Shown in pieces: positions 49,036-57,130 of a stretch of 64,000 bases of DNA. The first letter of the stretch is position 1. Every line of letters starts with the position of its first letter. The notes beneath the pieces were generated by a model, which searched no databases, was not told the origin of the DNA, and saw only the letters and a program-made list of their open reading frames with translations. The stretch covers positions 1,066,001-1,130,000 of the forward strand of contig NC_015677.1 in assembly GCF_000215705.1 (NCBI RefSeq), read 5' to 3'. Made by a program: the position numbers and the translations under genes. The stretch comes from Ramlibacter tataouinensis TTB310 (GTDB taxonomy: Bacteria; Pseudomonadota; Gammaproteobacteria; Burkholderiales; Burkholderiaceae_C).

Positions 49036-50214
49036 GTGAAGAAACTGCCTAAGCAATCCCTCATCGGCCTGGCCGCGCTGTGCGTGCTGCCGGCTGCCGT
49101 CCAAGCACAGTTGCAGTACCAGGAGCCCTATGCGGGCGACACGCTGCAGTTCCGGGCGCTGGCCGGCCTGCAGCACGACTCCAACGTGCTGCGCACGCGC
49201 GACGGCGAGTCGGACCAGGTTGGGGTGCTGGGCGCCGGCATCAGGTTCGACAAGCAGATCAGCCTGCAGCGCATCACCATCGATGCCGAGGCCAATGCCT
49301 ACCGCCACCGGGATTTCTCGGAGCTGAACTACGAGACCCTGAACTACAACGCCGCCTGGAACTTCTCGCTGACCCCGCGCCTGCGCGGCACGGTGTCGGC
49401 CGACCGGCGCCAGTTCCGCGATGTCGTGGACGCGCTGGGCGGCGGCAGCGCCGTCGACCTGCGCACCGAGCGCACCGAGCAGGTGCAGGGCCTGTACGAG
49501 ATCGGCGGCGGCTGGCGCGCGGTGGGCGGGCTGCTGCAGACGCGCAGCAGGAGCGACGAGCCGCGTGCCTTCGAGTCCAGCCCCACGGTGCGCAGCGCGC
49601 GCGTCGGCGGCGGCTACGAGTTCGGCTCCGGCGCCTCGGTGTACGTGCGCTACCGCTACGGCACGGGCGAGTACGACAACGTGGTGGTCGGCCAGGACTT
49701 CAAGGAGACCGAGCCCGACATCGTCGTGCGCTGGCCCGTCACGGCCAAGACCACGGTGGACGCGCGCGTGGGCTACCTGCGGCGCGAGCACGACGACGGC
49801 GGGGGATTCCGCGACTTCAGCGGCGGCGTCTTCAACGCCAACGCGTACTGGGACATCACCGCCAAGACCCGCCTGACGGGCGGCTTCGCGCGCGAGATCG
49901 GCAGCTACGAGTTCATCGGCGGCGGCAATGTGCGCACCAACCGCCTGTACGTCGGGCCGATGTGGATGCCCACCGAGCTGGTCACCGTCAGCCTGCGCTA
50001 CGAGCGCGAGGAGCGGGACTGGAACGTCGGCCCCGCCTCGCCGGACGCCGCCCGCAGCGACACGACGCACTACAGCTCGGCCATGGTGGAGTGGACGCCG
50101 CGGCGCTTCCTGACGCTCCAGGCGTCGCTGCGCGCCGAGCGCCGCAACTCCAGCATCGCCTTCTTCGATTACGACGCCACCATCGTCGGCGTCGGCGCCA
50201 AGCTCACCTTCTGA
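49036..50214 (+). CDS. epsL: EpsL-like outer-membrane beta-barrel protein
   Basis: 392 residues, GTG start with AAGGAA 6-7 bases upstream. Signal peptide (KKLPKQSLIGLAALCVLPAAVQA, cleavage near 24). The mature part is a series of alternating amphipathic strands (AGLQHDSNVLRTRDGESDQVGVLGAGIRFDKQI...) and ends with a strand closing on phenylalanine (IVGVGAKLTF), the usual signal for outer-membrane insertion. This fits EpsL, a beta-barrel of unknown precise role in EPS loci, perhaps the outer-membrane pore. The 127-base gap upstream may carry a promoter; none was identified. Confidence 0.82.
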   Translation: MKKLPKQSLIGLAALCVLPAAVQAQLQYQEPYAGDTLQFRALAGLQHDSNVLRTRDGESDQVGVLGAGIRFDKQISLQRITIDAEANAYRHRDFSELNYETLNYNAAWNFSLTPRLRGTVSADRRQFRDVVDALGGGSAVDLRTERTEQVQGLYEIGGGWRAVGGLLQTRSRSDEPRAFESSPTVRSARVGGGYEFGSGASVYVRYRYGTGEYDNVVVGQDFKETEPDIVVRWPVTAKTTVDARVGYLRREHDDGGGFRDFSGGVFNANAYWDITAKTRLTGGFAREIGSYEFIGGGNVRTNRLYVGPMWMPTELVTVSLRYEREERDWNVGPASPDAARSDTTHYSSAMVEWTPRRFLTLQASLRAERRNSSIAFFDYDATIVGVGAKLTF

Positions 50215-50273
50215 AAAAGGAGATGAGCTCGCCATGACCGGTTAGCTTCATTGTCAATCCAGGGAGATTTGCC

Positions 50274-51125
50274 ATGTCCAACACACTACGCCTCTTGCTG
50301 TCAGTCGCCGTCGCGCTGTGGGCCGCGCTCGCGTCGGCCCAGGGCGCACGGGCACAGTCCGCACCGTCCGCGCCGTCCGCCGCCGCGGCGTCGGTCGGGC
50401 CCGAGTACAAGCTGGGCCCGGGCGATTCGATCCGGGTCCAGGTATTCCAGAACCCGGACCTGACGGTGGAGGCGCGTGTGTCGGAGAACGGCACCATCAG
50501 CTACCCCCTGGTGGGCAACATGCGGCTGGGCGGGCTGTCGATCGGCGAGGCCGAGAAGCGCATCGCCTCCGCCCTGCAGCAGGGCGGCTACCTCAAGCAG
50601 CCCCAGGTCAACATCAACCTGCTCCAGGTGCGCGGCAACCAGGTCGCCGTGCTCGGGCAGGTCCAGAAACCCGGCCGTTTCCCGCTGGAGACGGCCAACG
50701 TGCGGGCCAGCGAGATGCTGGCCGCCGCCGGCGGCGTGACGCCCGACGGCGATGACACCCTGGTGGTGACCGGCACGCGCGCCGGCAAGCCGTTCCGCAA
50801 GGTCATCGACATCCCGCAGCTGTTCTCCAACGCCCGGCCGGAAGACGACATCCAGCTGACCGGCGGCGACACGCTGTACGTGGCCAAGGCCCCGGTGTTC
50901 TACATCTACGGCGAGGCCCAGAAGCCCGGCCCGTACAAGGTCGAGCGCAACATGACCGTGATGCAGGCCCTGGCGGCCGGCGGCGGCCCGACCCCGCGCG
51001 GCAGCCAGAACCGCCTGCACCTGCATCGTGCCGGCCCCAACGGACAGGTGGTGCAGACCGTGCCCAAGCTGACCGACCCGATCCAGCCGAACGACGTGCT
51101 GTTCGTTCGCGAGAGCCTGTTCTGA
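50274..51125 (+). CDS. epsE: Polysaccharide export protein EpsE (Wza-like)
   Basis: 283 residues. Signal peptide of about 28 residues without a lipobox cysteine (LLSVAVALWAALASAQGARA). Poly_export domain: YKLGPGDSIRVQVFQNPDLTVEARVSENGTISYPLVGNMRLGGLSIGEAEKRIASAL, then two SLBB repeats (VAVLGQVQKPGRFPLE..., FYIYGEAQKPGPYKVERNMTVMQALAAGGG). Forms the periplasmic/outer-membrane export channel ring with EpsF. GGGAG precedes the ATG. epsF follows after 10 bases. Confidence 0.92.
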   Translation: MSNTLRLLLSVAVALWAALASAQGARAQSAPSAPSAAAASVGPEYKLGPGDSIRVQVFQNPDLTVEARVSENGTISYPLVGNMRLGGLSIGEAEKRIASALQQGGYLKQPQVNINLLQVRGNQVAVLGQVQKPGRFPLETANVRASEMLAAAGGVTPDGDDTLVVTGTRAGKPFRKVIDIPQLFSNARPEDDIQLTGGDTLYVAKAPVFYIYGEAQKPGPYKVERNMTVMQALAAGGGPTPRGSQNRLHLHRAGPNGQVVQTVPKLTDPIQPNDVLFVRESLF

Positions 51126-51135
51126 GGCGGATGCC

Positions 51136-52539
51136 ATGAGTATTCAACAATTCTTTTCCATCCTGCGCGCCCGCTGGCCGGTCGCCGGCCTGATCCTGCT
51201 GGCCACCATCGGCGCCGCCCTGGCCTGGGTGCTGCTGCGCCCCACCCACTACACGGCGCGCGCGCCGGTGCTGGTCGACGTGCAGTCCGAGAACGTCGGC
51301 GGCGGCTACTCGCCGAGCCTGATCGCCAGCTACATGGCGACCCAGATCGACATCGCCAAGAGCGACCGCGTCGCCGAGCGTGTCATGGAGATCCTCAAGG
51401 ACGACCTGCCGGCCTCGACCTCGCCGCTGCGGCGCACCAGCGCCGCCGCCGATCCGCAGGCCGAGCGTCGCGAGCGCATGAAGACGATCCAGGAGAACCT
51501 GGAGGTCAAGCCGGCCCGTGAGAGCAACATCATCAACATCTCCTACACCGCCAACACCGCCGCCGATGCCGCCAAGGTCGCCAACGCCTTCGCCCGGGCC
51601 TACGTGGATGTCGCGCTGGACATCAAGACCGCACCGCACAAGGCCGACGCCTCCTGGTTCGACGAGCAGGTCAAGGCCGCGCGCGCCAAGCTCGAGCAGG
51701 CGCAGATGAAGCTGTCCGAGTTCCAGCAGCGCCAGGGGATCGTCGGCGCCAACGAGACGGCGCAGGTCGATTTCGAAACCTCCCGGCTCAATGAGCTGTC
51801 CAACCAGCTGGCCCTGGTGCAGGCCCAGACCACGGACGCGCAGAGCAAGCGCGGCGCCGCCGGTGACACCGTCGCCGAGGCCATGGCGAGCCCGCTGGTC
51901 CTCAGCCTGCGCACCGACATCGCCCGCCTGGAAGGCAAGCTGCAGGACAGCTCGGCCAGCCTGGGCCCGCAGCACCCCACCATGCAGCGCATGCAGGCCG
52001 AGCTGGCTGCCCTGCGCAGCCGGCTGGGGCAGGAGACCTCGCGCATCTCGAGCTCGATCAGCACCAGCTACGAAACCGGCCGCGCCCGCGAGCGCGAGCT
52101 GCAGGCCGCGGTGGCCGCCCAGAAGGCGCGGGTGCTGGCCGTCAACAAGGACCGGGGCCAGCTCGGCCTGCTGAACAAGGACGTCGAGGCCGCGCAGCGC
52201 AACTTCGAGGCCATCACCAACAACGCTTCCAAGTCGCGGCTGCAGGCGCTGACCACCCAGACCAACCTGATGCTGCTGGCGTCCGCCGTCGAGCCTCTGG
52301 AGCCCAGCGGCCCGAGCGCCAAGCAGGCCCTGATCGTCGCCACGCTCGCCGGCCTGCTGCTGGCCGTCGCCGGCGCGCTGATGATGGAACTGGCCAACCG
52401 CCGCGTGCGCTCCATCGACGACATCACCATGGCCACCCAGCTGCCGGTGCTGGCCAGCCTGCCGGCCTCGACGCCCGCGTTCGCCGCCCTGCCGGCCTCG
52501 CGCCGCCGCCTGGCGCTGTCCAACGGGGGTACAGCATGA
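51136..52539 (+). CDS. epsF: Chain-length determinant EpsF (Wzz/PCP type)
   Basis: Inner-membrane polysaccharide co-polymerase of 467 residues. N-terminal Wzz domain with a first helix (VAGLILLATIGAALAWVLL), then a long periplasmic coiled coil (AARAKLEQAQMKLSEFQQRQGI..., ARLEGKLQDSSASLGPQHPTMQRMQAELAALRSRL), and a last helix near 395-415 (QALIVATLAGLLLAVAGALMMEL). It controls chain length together with the kinase-like EpsG; the kinase is separate here. Its stop overlaps a 19-codon frame that leads to epsG. Confidence 0.92.
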   Translation: MSIQQFFSILRARWPVAGLILLATIGAALAWVLLRPTHYTARAPVLVDVQSENVGGGYSPSLIASYMATQIDIAKSDRVAERVMEILKDDLPASTSPLRRTSAAADPQAERRERMKTIQENLEVKPARESNIINISYTANTAADAAKVANAFARAYVDVALDIKTAPHKADASWFDEQVKAARAKLEQAQMKLSEFQQRQGIVGANETAQVDFETSRLNELSNQLALVQAQTTDAQSKRGAAGDTVAEAMASPLVLSLRTDIARLEGKLQDSSASLGPQHPTMQRMQAELAALRSRLGQETSRISSSISTSYETGRARERELQAAVAAQKARVLAVNKDRGQLGLLNKDVEAAQRNFEAITNNASKSRLQALTTQTNLMLLASAVEPLEPSGPSAKQALIVATLAGLLLAVAGALMMELANRRVRSIDDITMATQLPVLASLPASTPAFAALPASRRRLALSNGGTA

Positions 52540-52595
52540 GCGCCGCCGCTTCCAAGCCGAATACCGCAGTGTGCAAGACGGAGATTTCACTATGA
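52536..52595 (+). CDS. Nineteen-codon frame linking epsF and epsG
   Basis: The ATG (52536-52538) overlaps the epsF stop (ATGA) and the stop TGA (52593-52595) overlaps the epsG start (ATGA). It reads MSAAASKPNTAVCKTEISL. Such a frame could carry ribosomes from epsF to epsG; on the other hand epsG has its own GGAG (52580-52583). A stable peptide is unlikely. Confidence 0.35.
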   Translation: MSAAASKPNTAVCKTEISL

Positions 52596-53494
52596 ACAGC
52601 CGTGTCCTCGCGATGCCCCGCGAGTCCGAGTACAGCGTGGGCCTGCCGCGGCAGGCGGCGCTGCCGATCGGCGCGCTGCTGGTCGACAGCGGCCGGCTCT
52701 CGTTCGACGATGCCGAGCGCATCCACGACTACCAGCAGAAGACCGGCCAGCTGTACGGCGAGGCCGGGGTCGAGATGGGCCTGATCAGTCCGCAGGACGT
52801 GCGGCTGGCGCTGTCGCTGCAGTTCGGCCACATCGCGCTGCCGCGCGACGCCGGCCTGTCCAGCGAGCTGGTCGCCGCCTGGCAGCCGGAGAGCGCGGCC
52901 GTCGAGCACCTGCGCTCGCTGCGCAGCCAGCTGATGCTGCGCTGGTTCGAGAACGACGCCCGCCATGCGGCGCTGGCGGTGGTCAGCCCCGGCAAGGCCG
53001 AGGGCCGCAGCTACATCACCGCCAACCTGGCGGTGCTGTTCTCGCAGCTGGGCAAGCGCACGCTGGTGATCGACGCCGATCTGCGCAGCCCGCGCCAGCA
53101 CCGCATCTTCGGCGTGCCGGGGCGGGTCGGCCTGTCGGGCATCCTGGCCGGGCGCGTGGGCGCCGACGCGGTGGTCGACATCAAGGCCGTGCCCGGCCTG
53201 TCGGTGCTGCCCGCCGGCACCACCCCGCCCAACCCGCAGGAGCTGCTGGCGCGCAGCGGTTTCTCCAAGCTGCTGTCCTCGCTGCGCTCCACCTACGACG
53301 TGATCCTGGTGGATACGCCCGCGGCCGCCGATTGCGCCGACGCGAGCACGGTGGCGGCGCGCGCCGGCGCGGCGCTGATCGTGGCCTGCCGCGACAGCAG
53401 CTCGGTGCCGCGCATCGCCGACCTGACCGACGAGCTGCGCCAGTTCGGCGTGACCGTGGTCGGGGCGGTTCTCAACGGCGCAGGCAAGGCATGA
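52592..53494 (+). CDS. epsG: EpsG: tyrosine-kinase-like ATPase with MshEN-like N-terminus
   Basis: 300 residues. The N-terminal part (about 24-85: LPIGALLVDSGRLSFDDAERIHDYQQ, EAGVEMGLISPQDVRLALSLQFGH) resembles the two-helix MshEN/GspE-N module. The C-terminal ATPase is of the bacterial tyrosine kinase/ParA type: Walker A region VVSPGKAEGRSYITANLA, Walker A' LVIDADLRSPRQH, Walker B VILVDTPAA. The P-loop reads EGRS where classical kinases have GKS/T, and no tyrosine cluster ends the protein, so autophosphorylation as in Wzc is doubtful; it likely partners EpsF. The start ATG has GGAG 8 bases upstream. Its stop overlaps the next start (ATGATG). Confidence 0.85.
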   Translation: MNSRVLAMPRESEYSVGLPRQAALPIGALLVDSGRLSFDDAERIHDYQQKTGQLYGEAGVEMGLISPQDVRLALSLQFGHIALPRDAGLSSELVAAWQPESAAVEHLRSLRSQLMLRWFENDARHAALAVVSPGKAEGRSYITANLAVLFSQLGKRTLVIDADLRSPRQHRIFGVPGRVGLSGILAGRVGADAVVDIKAVPGLSVLPAGTTPPNPQELLARSGFSKLLSSLRSTYDVILVDTPAAADCADASTVAARAGAALIVACRDSSSVPRIADLTDELRQFGVTVVGAVLNGAGKA

Positions 53495-54288
53495 TGGGAC
53501 GCGCCGCCCGGCCGGCCCCCTGGGAGCCCCGGTGGAAGCAGCTGGTGCGCGCCGTGGTCCGGGTCCATTCCGGCCGTGGCGAGCAGCAGCTGCTGGACTG
53601 GCTGACCCGGGTGGAGGAGCCGACGGTGCTGGCCTTCGTCAACGCGCACGCGATGAACTCGGCGGCGGTGTCCGACCGGTTCTTCCGGGCCATCATGTCG
53701 GCCAATGTGGTGCTGCGCGACGGCATCGGCATGGCCATCCTCATGGGCCTGCTGAACCAGCGCCCCGGGCTGAACCTGAACGGGACGGACCTGATCCCCA
53801 AGATCCTCCAGCGCTACCGGGGCAGCGGGATCGCGCTGTTCGGCACCCAGGAGCCCTGGCTCTCGGCCGCCCGCGACACGGTGCTGGCCCGGCTGGCGCC
53901 GGACAGCCGCATCGTGCTGGCGCACGGCTTCCACGAGACCACGGTCTACGTGCGGGTGGCCGCCGCGCACCGGCCGCGCCTGATCGTGCTGGGCATGGGC
54001 ATGCCCAAGCAGGAGGAGGTGGCGCAGGTGCTGCGCGCCGCGCTGGGCTTTCCCTGCCTCATCATCTGTGGCGGCGCCATCATCGATTTCCTGGGCAACA
54101 AGACTTCGCGCGCGCCGGCCTGGATGCGCCGCACCGGCCTGGAGTGGGCCTACCGCCTGGCGCTGGAGCCGCGGCGCCTGTTCCAGCGCTACGTCATCGG
54201 CAACCCGCTGTTCGTGGCCCGGGCCCTCAACCTGGCCGCCCACCTGCTCCGCCAGGAAGGCAAGACCGTCTGCCGGAGCGCTGCCTGA
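53491..54288 (+). CDS. WecB/TagA/CpsF-family glycosyltransferase
   Basis: 265 residues, GT26 type. Motifs: FVNAHAMNSAAVSDRFF, NVVLRDGIGMAILMGLLNQ, NLNGTDLIPKILQRYRGSGIALFGT, LIVLGMGMPKQEEV, and CGGAIIDFLGNKTSRAPAWMRRTGLEWAYRLALEPRRLFQRYVIGNP. It transfers a sugar (often N-acetyl-mannosamine or a related uronic acid) to the lipid-linked acceptor. The start ATG overlaps the epsG stop, so it is the last gene of the plus-strand unit, followed by the hairpin at 54304. Confidence 0.9.
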   Translation: MMGRAARPAPWEPRWKQLVRAVVRVHSGRGEQQLLDWLTRVEEPTVLAFVNAHAMNSAAVSDRFFRAIMSANVVLRDGIGMAILMGLLNQRPGLNLNGTDLIPKILQRYRGSGIALFGTQEPWLSAARDTVLARLAPDSRIVLAHGFHETTVYVRVAAAHRPRLIVLGMGMPKQEEVAQVLRAALGFPCLIICGGAIIDFLGNKTSRAPAWMRRTGLEWAYRLALEPRRLFQRYVIGNPLFVARALNLAAHLLRQEGKTVCRSAA

Positions 54289-54303
54289 AAGGCGGGTAAG
54301 GGG

Positions 54304-54325
54304 ACAGCCGGATGCCTCCGGCTGT
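54304..54325. terminator. Hairpin between the two convergent EPS units
   Basis: ACAGCCGGA (54304-54312), loop TGCC, TCCGGCTGT (54317-54325), followed by TGTGTT. The T-tract is weak, but the position between two convergent transcripts fits a shared terminator. Confidence 0.6.
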
Positions 54326-54339
54326 TGTGTTCCCCCGTA

Positions 54340-55386
54340 TCAGAAGCCGACCCGGCCGTGGCGGCGCGGGCCGGAGCGATCGCCGCCCAGCAGCACCGGC
54401 CGCCGGCGCAGCGGCAGGCTGTCGTCGGTCAGCAGCCAGGCCATGGACTGGCGCAGGCCGGTGGCATAAGGCGTCCAGCGCAGGCCCAGCACCTGCTCGG
54501 CCGCGGTGGCGTCCAGCTTTTGCTGGCGCTGCCACAGCCCCAGCAGTCCCGGTGTCAGCGGATCGGGCAGGGCCGCGACCGGCCGGCCGAGGCGGCCCAG
54601 CACGCGCCGTATGACATGCAGCGGCGGGCCCGCCAGGTACGCGTCGGCGCGCATCTGCTGACGGCGCATCCGCCGCATGGGCTCCGCGCCGATGGCGAGG
54701 GCCACGTCGGCGAAGTAGTCGTTCCAGCGCGGGCTGTCCGGCCCCGCCAGGTTCAGCGTGCGCACCTGCCCCGCCGGCACCGGCTTGCGCAGCGCGGCCA
54801 CCACCGCCGAGCACACGTCGTCCACGTGGACCAGGTTGGACCAGCCGTCGCCGTCCTCGCCCAGGTCACCCAGGCGCCCGGCCGCCAGCCAGCGGGCGAT
54901 GCGGCCGACCCACAGATGGCTGCCGGGCCCCCAGACGCAGCCGGGCCGCAGCACGGTGGCGCTGCCGCCCGCCGCGGCCACGGTGGCGATGTGGCGTTCC
55001 GAATCGCACTTGGCCCGTGCGTACCAGCCCTGCGCCGCCCCGGCGGCGGCCTGTTCGGCCAGCAGGCCTTCCCGGTCGCCGTACACGGCCATGCTGCTGA
55101 AATGCACCAGCCGCGGGAAGTCGGCCGCCACCACGGCGCGGGCCAGCACGGCGGCGCCTTCGGCGATGGCCGCGGCACTGCCGGCCACGCAGTTGACCAC
55201 GGCGTCGGCTTCCTGCAGCGCGCGCGTCAGGGCCGGCTCGTCGCGCGTGTCCAGCCGCAGATGGCCGGGCACGGACAGCGGGGCGCGGGAGGACGCGCTG
55301 ATGGGGATGGCCCAGCCCGTGGCCTGCAGCATCTGGCACAGCCGCGAGCCGATGTAGCCGGAGCCGCCAAGCACCAGAACTTTCAT
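54340..55386 (-). CDS. NAD-dependent epimerase/dehydratase (SDR)
   Basis: 348 residues, extended SDR fold: nucleotide motif VLGGSGYIGSRL (residues 5-16), HFSSMAVYGD, catalytic YxxxK as YARAK (about 122-126), and RPGCVWGPGS. Acts on nucleotide sugars or sugar-linked substrates; specificity is not readable. The C-terminus is arginine-rich. It is the last gene of the minus-strand EPS unit, 58 bases after the GMC oxidoreductase. Confidence 0.85.
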   Translation of the reverse strand: MKVLVLGGSGYIGSRLCQMLQATGWAIPISASSRAPLSVPGHLRLDTRDEPALTRALQEADAVVNCVAGSAAAIAEGAAVLARAVVAADFPRLVHFSSMAVYGDREGLLAEQAAAGAAQGWYARAKCDSERHIATVAAAGGSATVLRPGCVWGPGSHLWVGRIARWLAAGRLGDLGEDGDGWSNLVHVDDVCSAVVAALRKPVPAGQVRTLNLAGPDSPRWNDYFADVALAIGAEPMRRMRRQQMRADAYLAGPPLHVIRRVLGRLGRPVAALPDPLTPGLLGLWQRQQKLDATAAEQVLGLRWTPYATGLRQSMAWLLTDDSLPLRRRPVLLGGDRSGPRRHGRVGF

Positions 55387-55444
55387 TGGAAAACCTCCGC
55401 CCTGCGGGCTGCGGTGCCATGAGCCTTTGGAACGGCCGGGCGGC

Positions 55445-57130
55445 TCATGCCACCACCTCCAGCGCCGGCGCGGTGGCCGGTTTGAGGCGCTGCGCCAGAT
55501 GGTCGGCCAGCCGCAGGGACAGCGCGATGATGGTCAGCGTGGGATTGGCTTGGCTCGAGGTCGGGAAGGCCGCGCTGCCCGCCACGTACAGGCCGCTCAC
55601 CGCATGCAGCTTGCAGTCGCGGTCCACCACGCTGGTGCGCGGGTCCGGGCCCATGCGGGCGGTGCCGATGTGGTGGCCGCCATAGGCGCCATAGCGCAGC
55701 AGGTCCTCTTCCAGCGTGGCGCGCTGGTAGCTGAAGCGGCCGGCGCCGCTGCGCGCCAGCTCGGCAGCCATCAGGTCCAGCGTCTGCGCCACCGAGTCGA
55801 TGTCGTCGCGGCTGTAGCGCCAGTCGACGCGGATGCGCCGCATGCCCAGCGGGTCGGTGCGGTCGCACAGCTGCACCCGGCTGGTGGCCAGCGGCTGCTG
55901 CTCGCTCTGCACCTCCAGGCTGAAGCGGTTGATGCGGTTGCGCAGGATCACCGAGGGGAACTTGCGCTGGGCCAGCGTGCGGCGGCTGACCCAGTGCGCC
56001 AGGAAGGCCGCCGTGTCCAGCGGGTCGGAAGCGACGTTGAAGAGGTGGCGCGCGTAGTCGGCCAGCGTCGGCGGCTTGCGGTCCGCCAGGCGCTTGCCGT
56101 ACTCGTAACTGATCATCTTGCGCGCCAGGAACAGGCCGGACAGCACGCCGCTGCCGTGCGACGGGTCGGTGATCTTGGGGAAGTGCAGCCGCGCCACCGC
56201 ATTGAGCAGCTGGTGCTGGCGCTGGCGCGCCGGCGCGATCGACAGCCGGCGGCGGCAGTACACGCCGTCAGGCGCCACCTCGTAGCCGTGGCGCACGTCC
56301 GACGGCGGACCATTCACCGTGAGGGTGCCGACGTTGCCCGCGATGTGGCACTGGTAGTAGCGCCCGACCACGTCGAACTGGTTGCCCACGCCGGCGGGCG
56401 TCACGTCGTTGGAGCACAGCAGCAGGCGCGCGGTCTCCAACCCGCCGGTGGCCAGCACGCTGGCGCGCGCGCGCACGCCGAAGCGGTTGCCCTCCAGCGT
56501 GGCGATGTCCAGCGCGCGCACCGCCGATCCGTCGGCCTGCAGCCGGATGCCGGTGCACACGGCGCCGCGCAGCACGCGGATGTCCGGCGCCAGCTGCAGC
56601 CGGCGCGCGTAGCGCTTGCCGAAATGCGTGGGACAGGAGAAGCGCTCCAGCCCGGTGGTGCGCACGATGTCGCTGGTGAAGCCCGCGATCATGGGCGGCG
56701 AGAACGGGAAAGCCTCGCGCGCGTCGTAGGCGTAGCGGCCGGCCTCGGCCAGGTTGTTGGCCGCCACGTAGTAGGGCACCAGTTCCTCGTAGGCGACGGG
56801 CCAGCCGCTGTGCGGCACCCAGGACCGCTCCTCGAAATCGATGGGGTCGTAGGGCATGCAGCGCCCGCCCCACAGCGAGGTGGATCCGCCCAGGCCTCGC
56901 AGGCGATAACGGTGCGTCGGGCTGTGCATCTGCTCGTCGGCCACCTCGCCTTCGTACAGCGCCTGCGCCGGCGCGTCCTGCGAATGCTTGCCGGCCTCCA
57001 GCAGCACGATGGACAGGCCCTTGCCCGACAATGCCAGCGCCAGCGAAATGCCGGCGGCGCCGCCGCCGACCACGCAGACGTCGGCTTCCAGCACCGTGCC
57101 GGCGGGGACCTGGTTCGCGTCTTCGATCAT
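55445..57130 (-). CDS. GMC-family FAD oxidoreductase
   Basis: 561 residues. N-terminal FAD motif CVVGGGAAGISLALALSGKGLSIVLLEAG (about 19-47), GGSTSLWGGRCMPYDPIDFEER, second GMC segment VLATGGLETARLLL, and the C-terminal active-site region GGHHIGTARMGPDPRTSVVD with the catalytic histidines. It oxidises an alcohol, possibly on a sugar or lipid-linked intermediate, given its place between a glycosyltransferase and an epimerase. No signal peptide is visible. The start ATG (57128-57130) overlaps the stop of the GT4 gene by ATGA, so it belongs firmly to the EPS unit. Confidence 0.87.
   Translation of the reverse strand: MIEDANQVPAGTVLEADVCVVGGGAAGISLALALSGKGLSIVLLEAGKHSQDAPAQALYEGEVADEQMHSPTHRYRLRGLGGSTSLWGGRCMPYDPIDFEERSWVPHSGWPVAYEELVPYYVAANNLAEAGRYAYDAREAFPFSPPMIAGFTSDIVRTTGLERFSCPTHFGKRYARRLQLAPDIRVLRGAVCTGIRLQADGSAVRALDIATLEGNRFGVRARASVLATGGLETARLLLCSNDVTPAGVGNQFDVVGRYYQCHIAGNVGTLTVNGPPSDVRHGYEVAPDGVYCRRRLSIAPARQRQHQLLNAVARLHFPKITDPSHGSGVLSGLFLARKMISYEYGKRLADRKPPTLADYARHLFNVASDPLDTAAFLAHWVSRRTLAQRKFPSVILRNRINRFSLEVQSEQQPLATSRVQLCDRTDPLGMRRIRVDWRYSRDDIDSVAQTLDLMAAELARSGAGRFSYQRATLEEDLLRYGAYGGHHIGTARMGPDPRTSVVDRDCKLHAVSGLYVAGSAAFPTSSQANPTLTIIALSLRLADHLAQRLKPATAPALEVVA

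Noticed and set aside
47421..49064. Long minus-strand frame (547 codons) opposite the WcaJ-like gene
   Set aside because: Composition is biased to histidine, glutamine and arginine with no motif; the plus-strand gene has complete sugar-transferase motifs.
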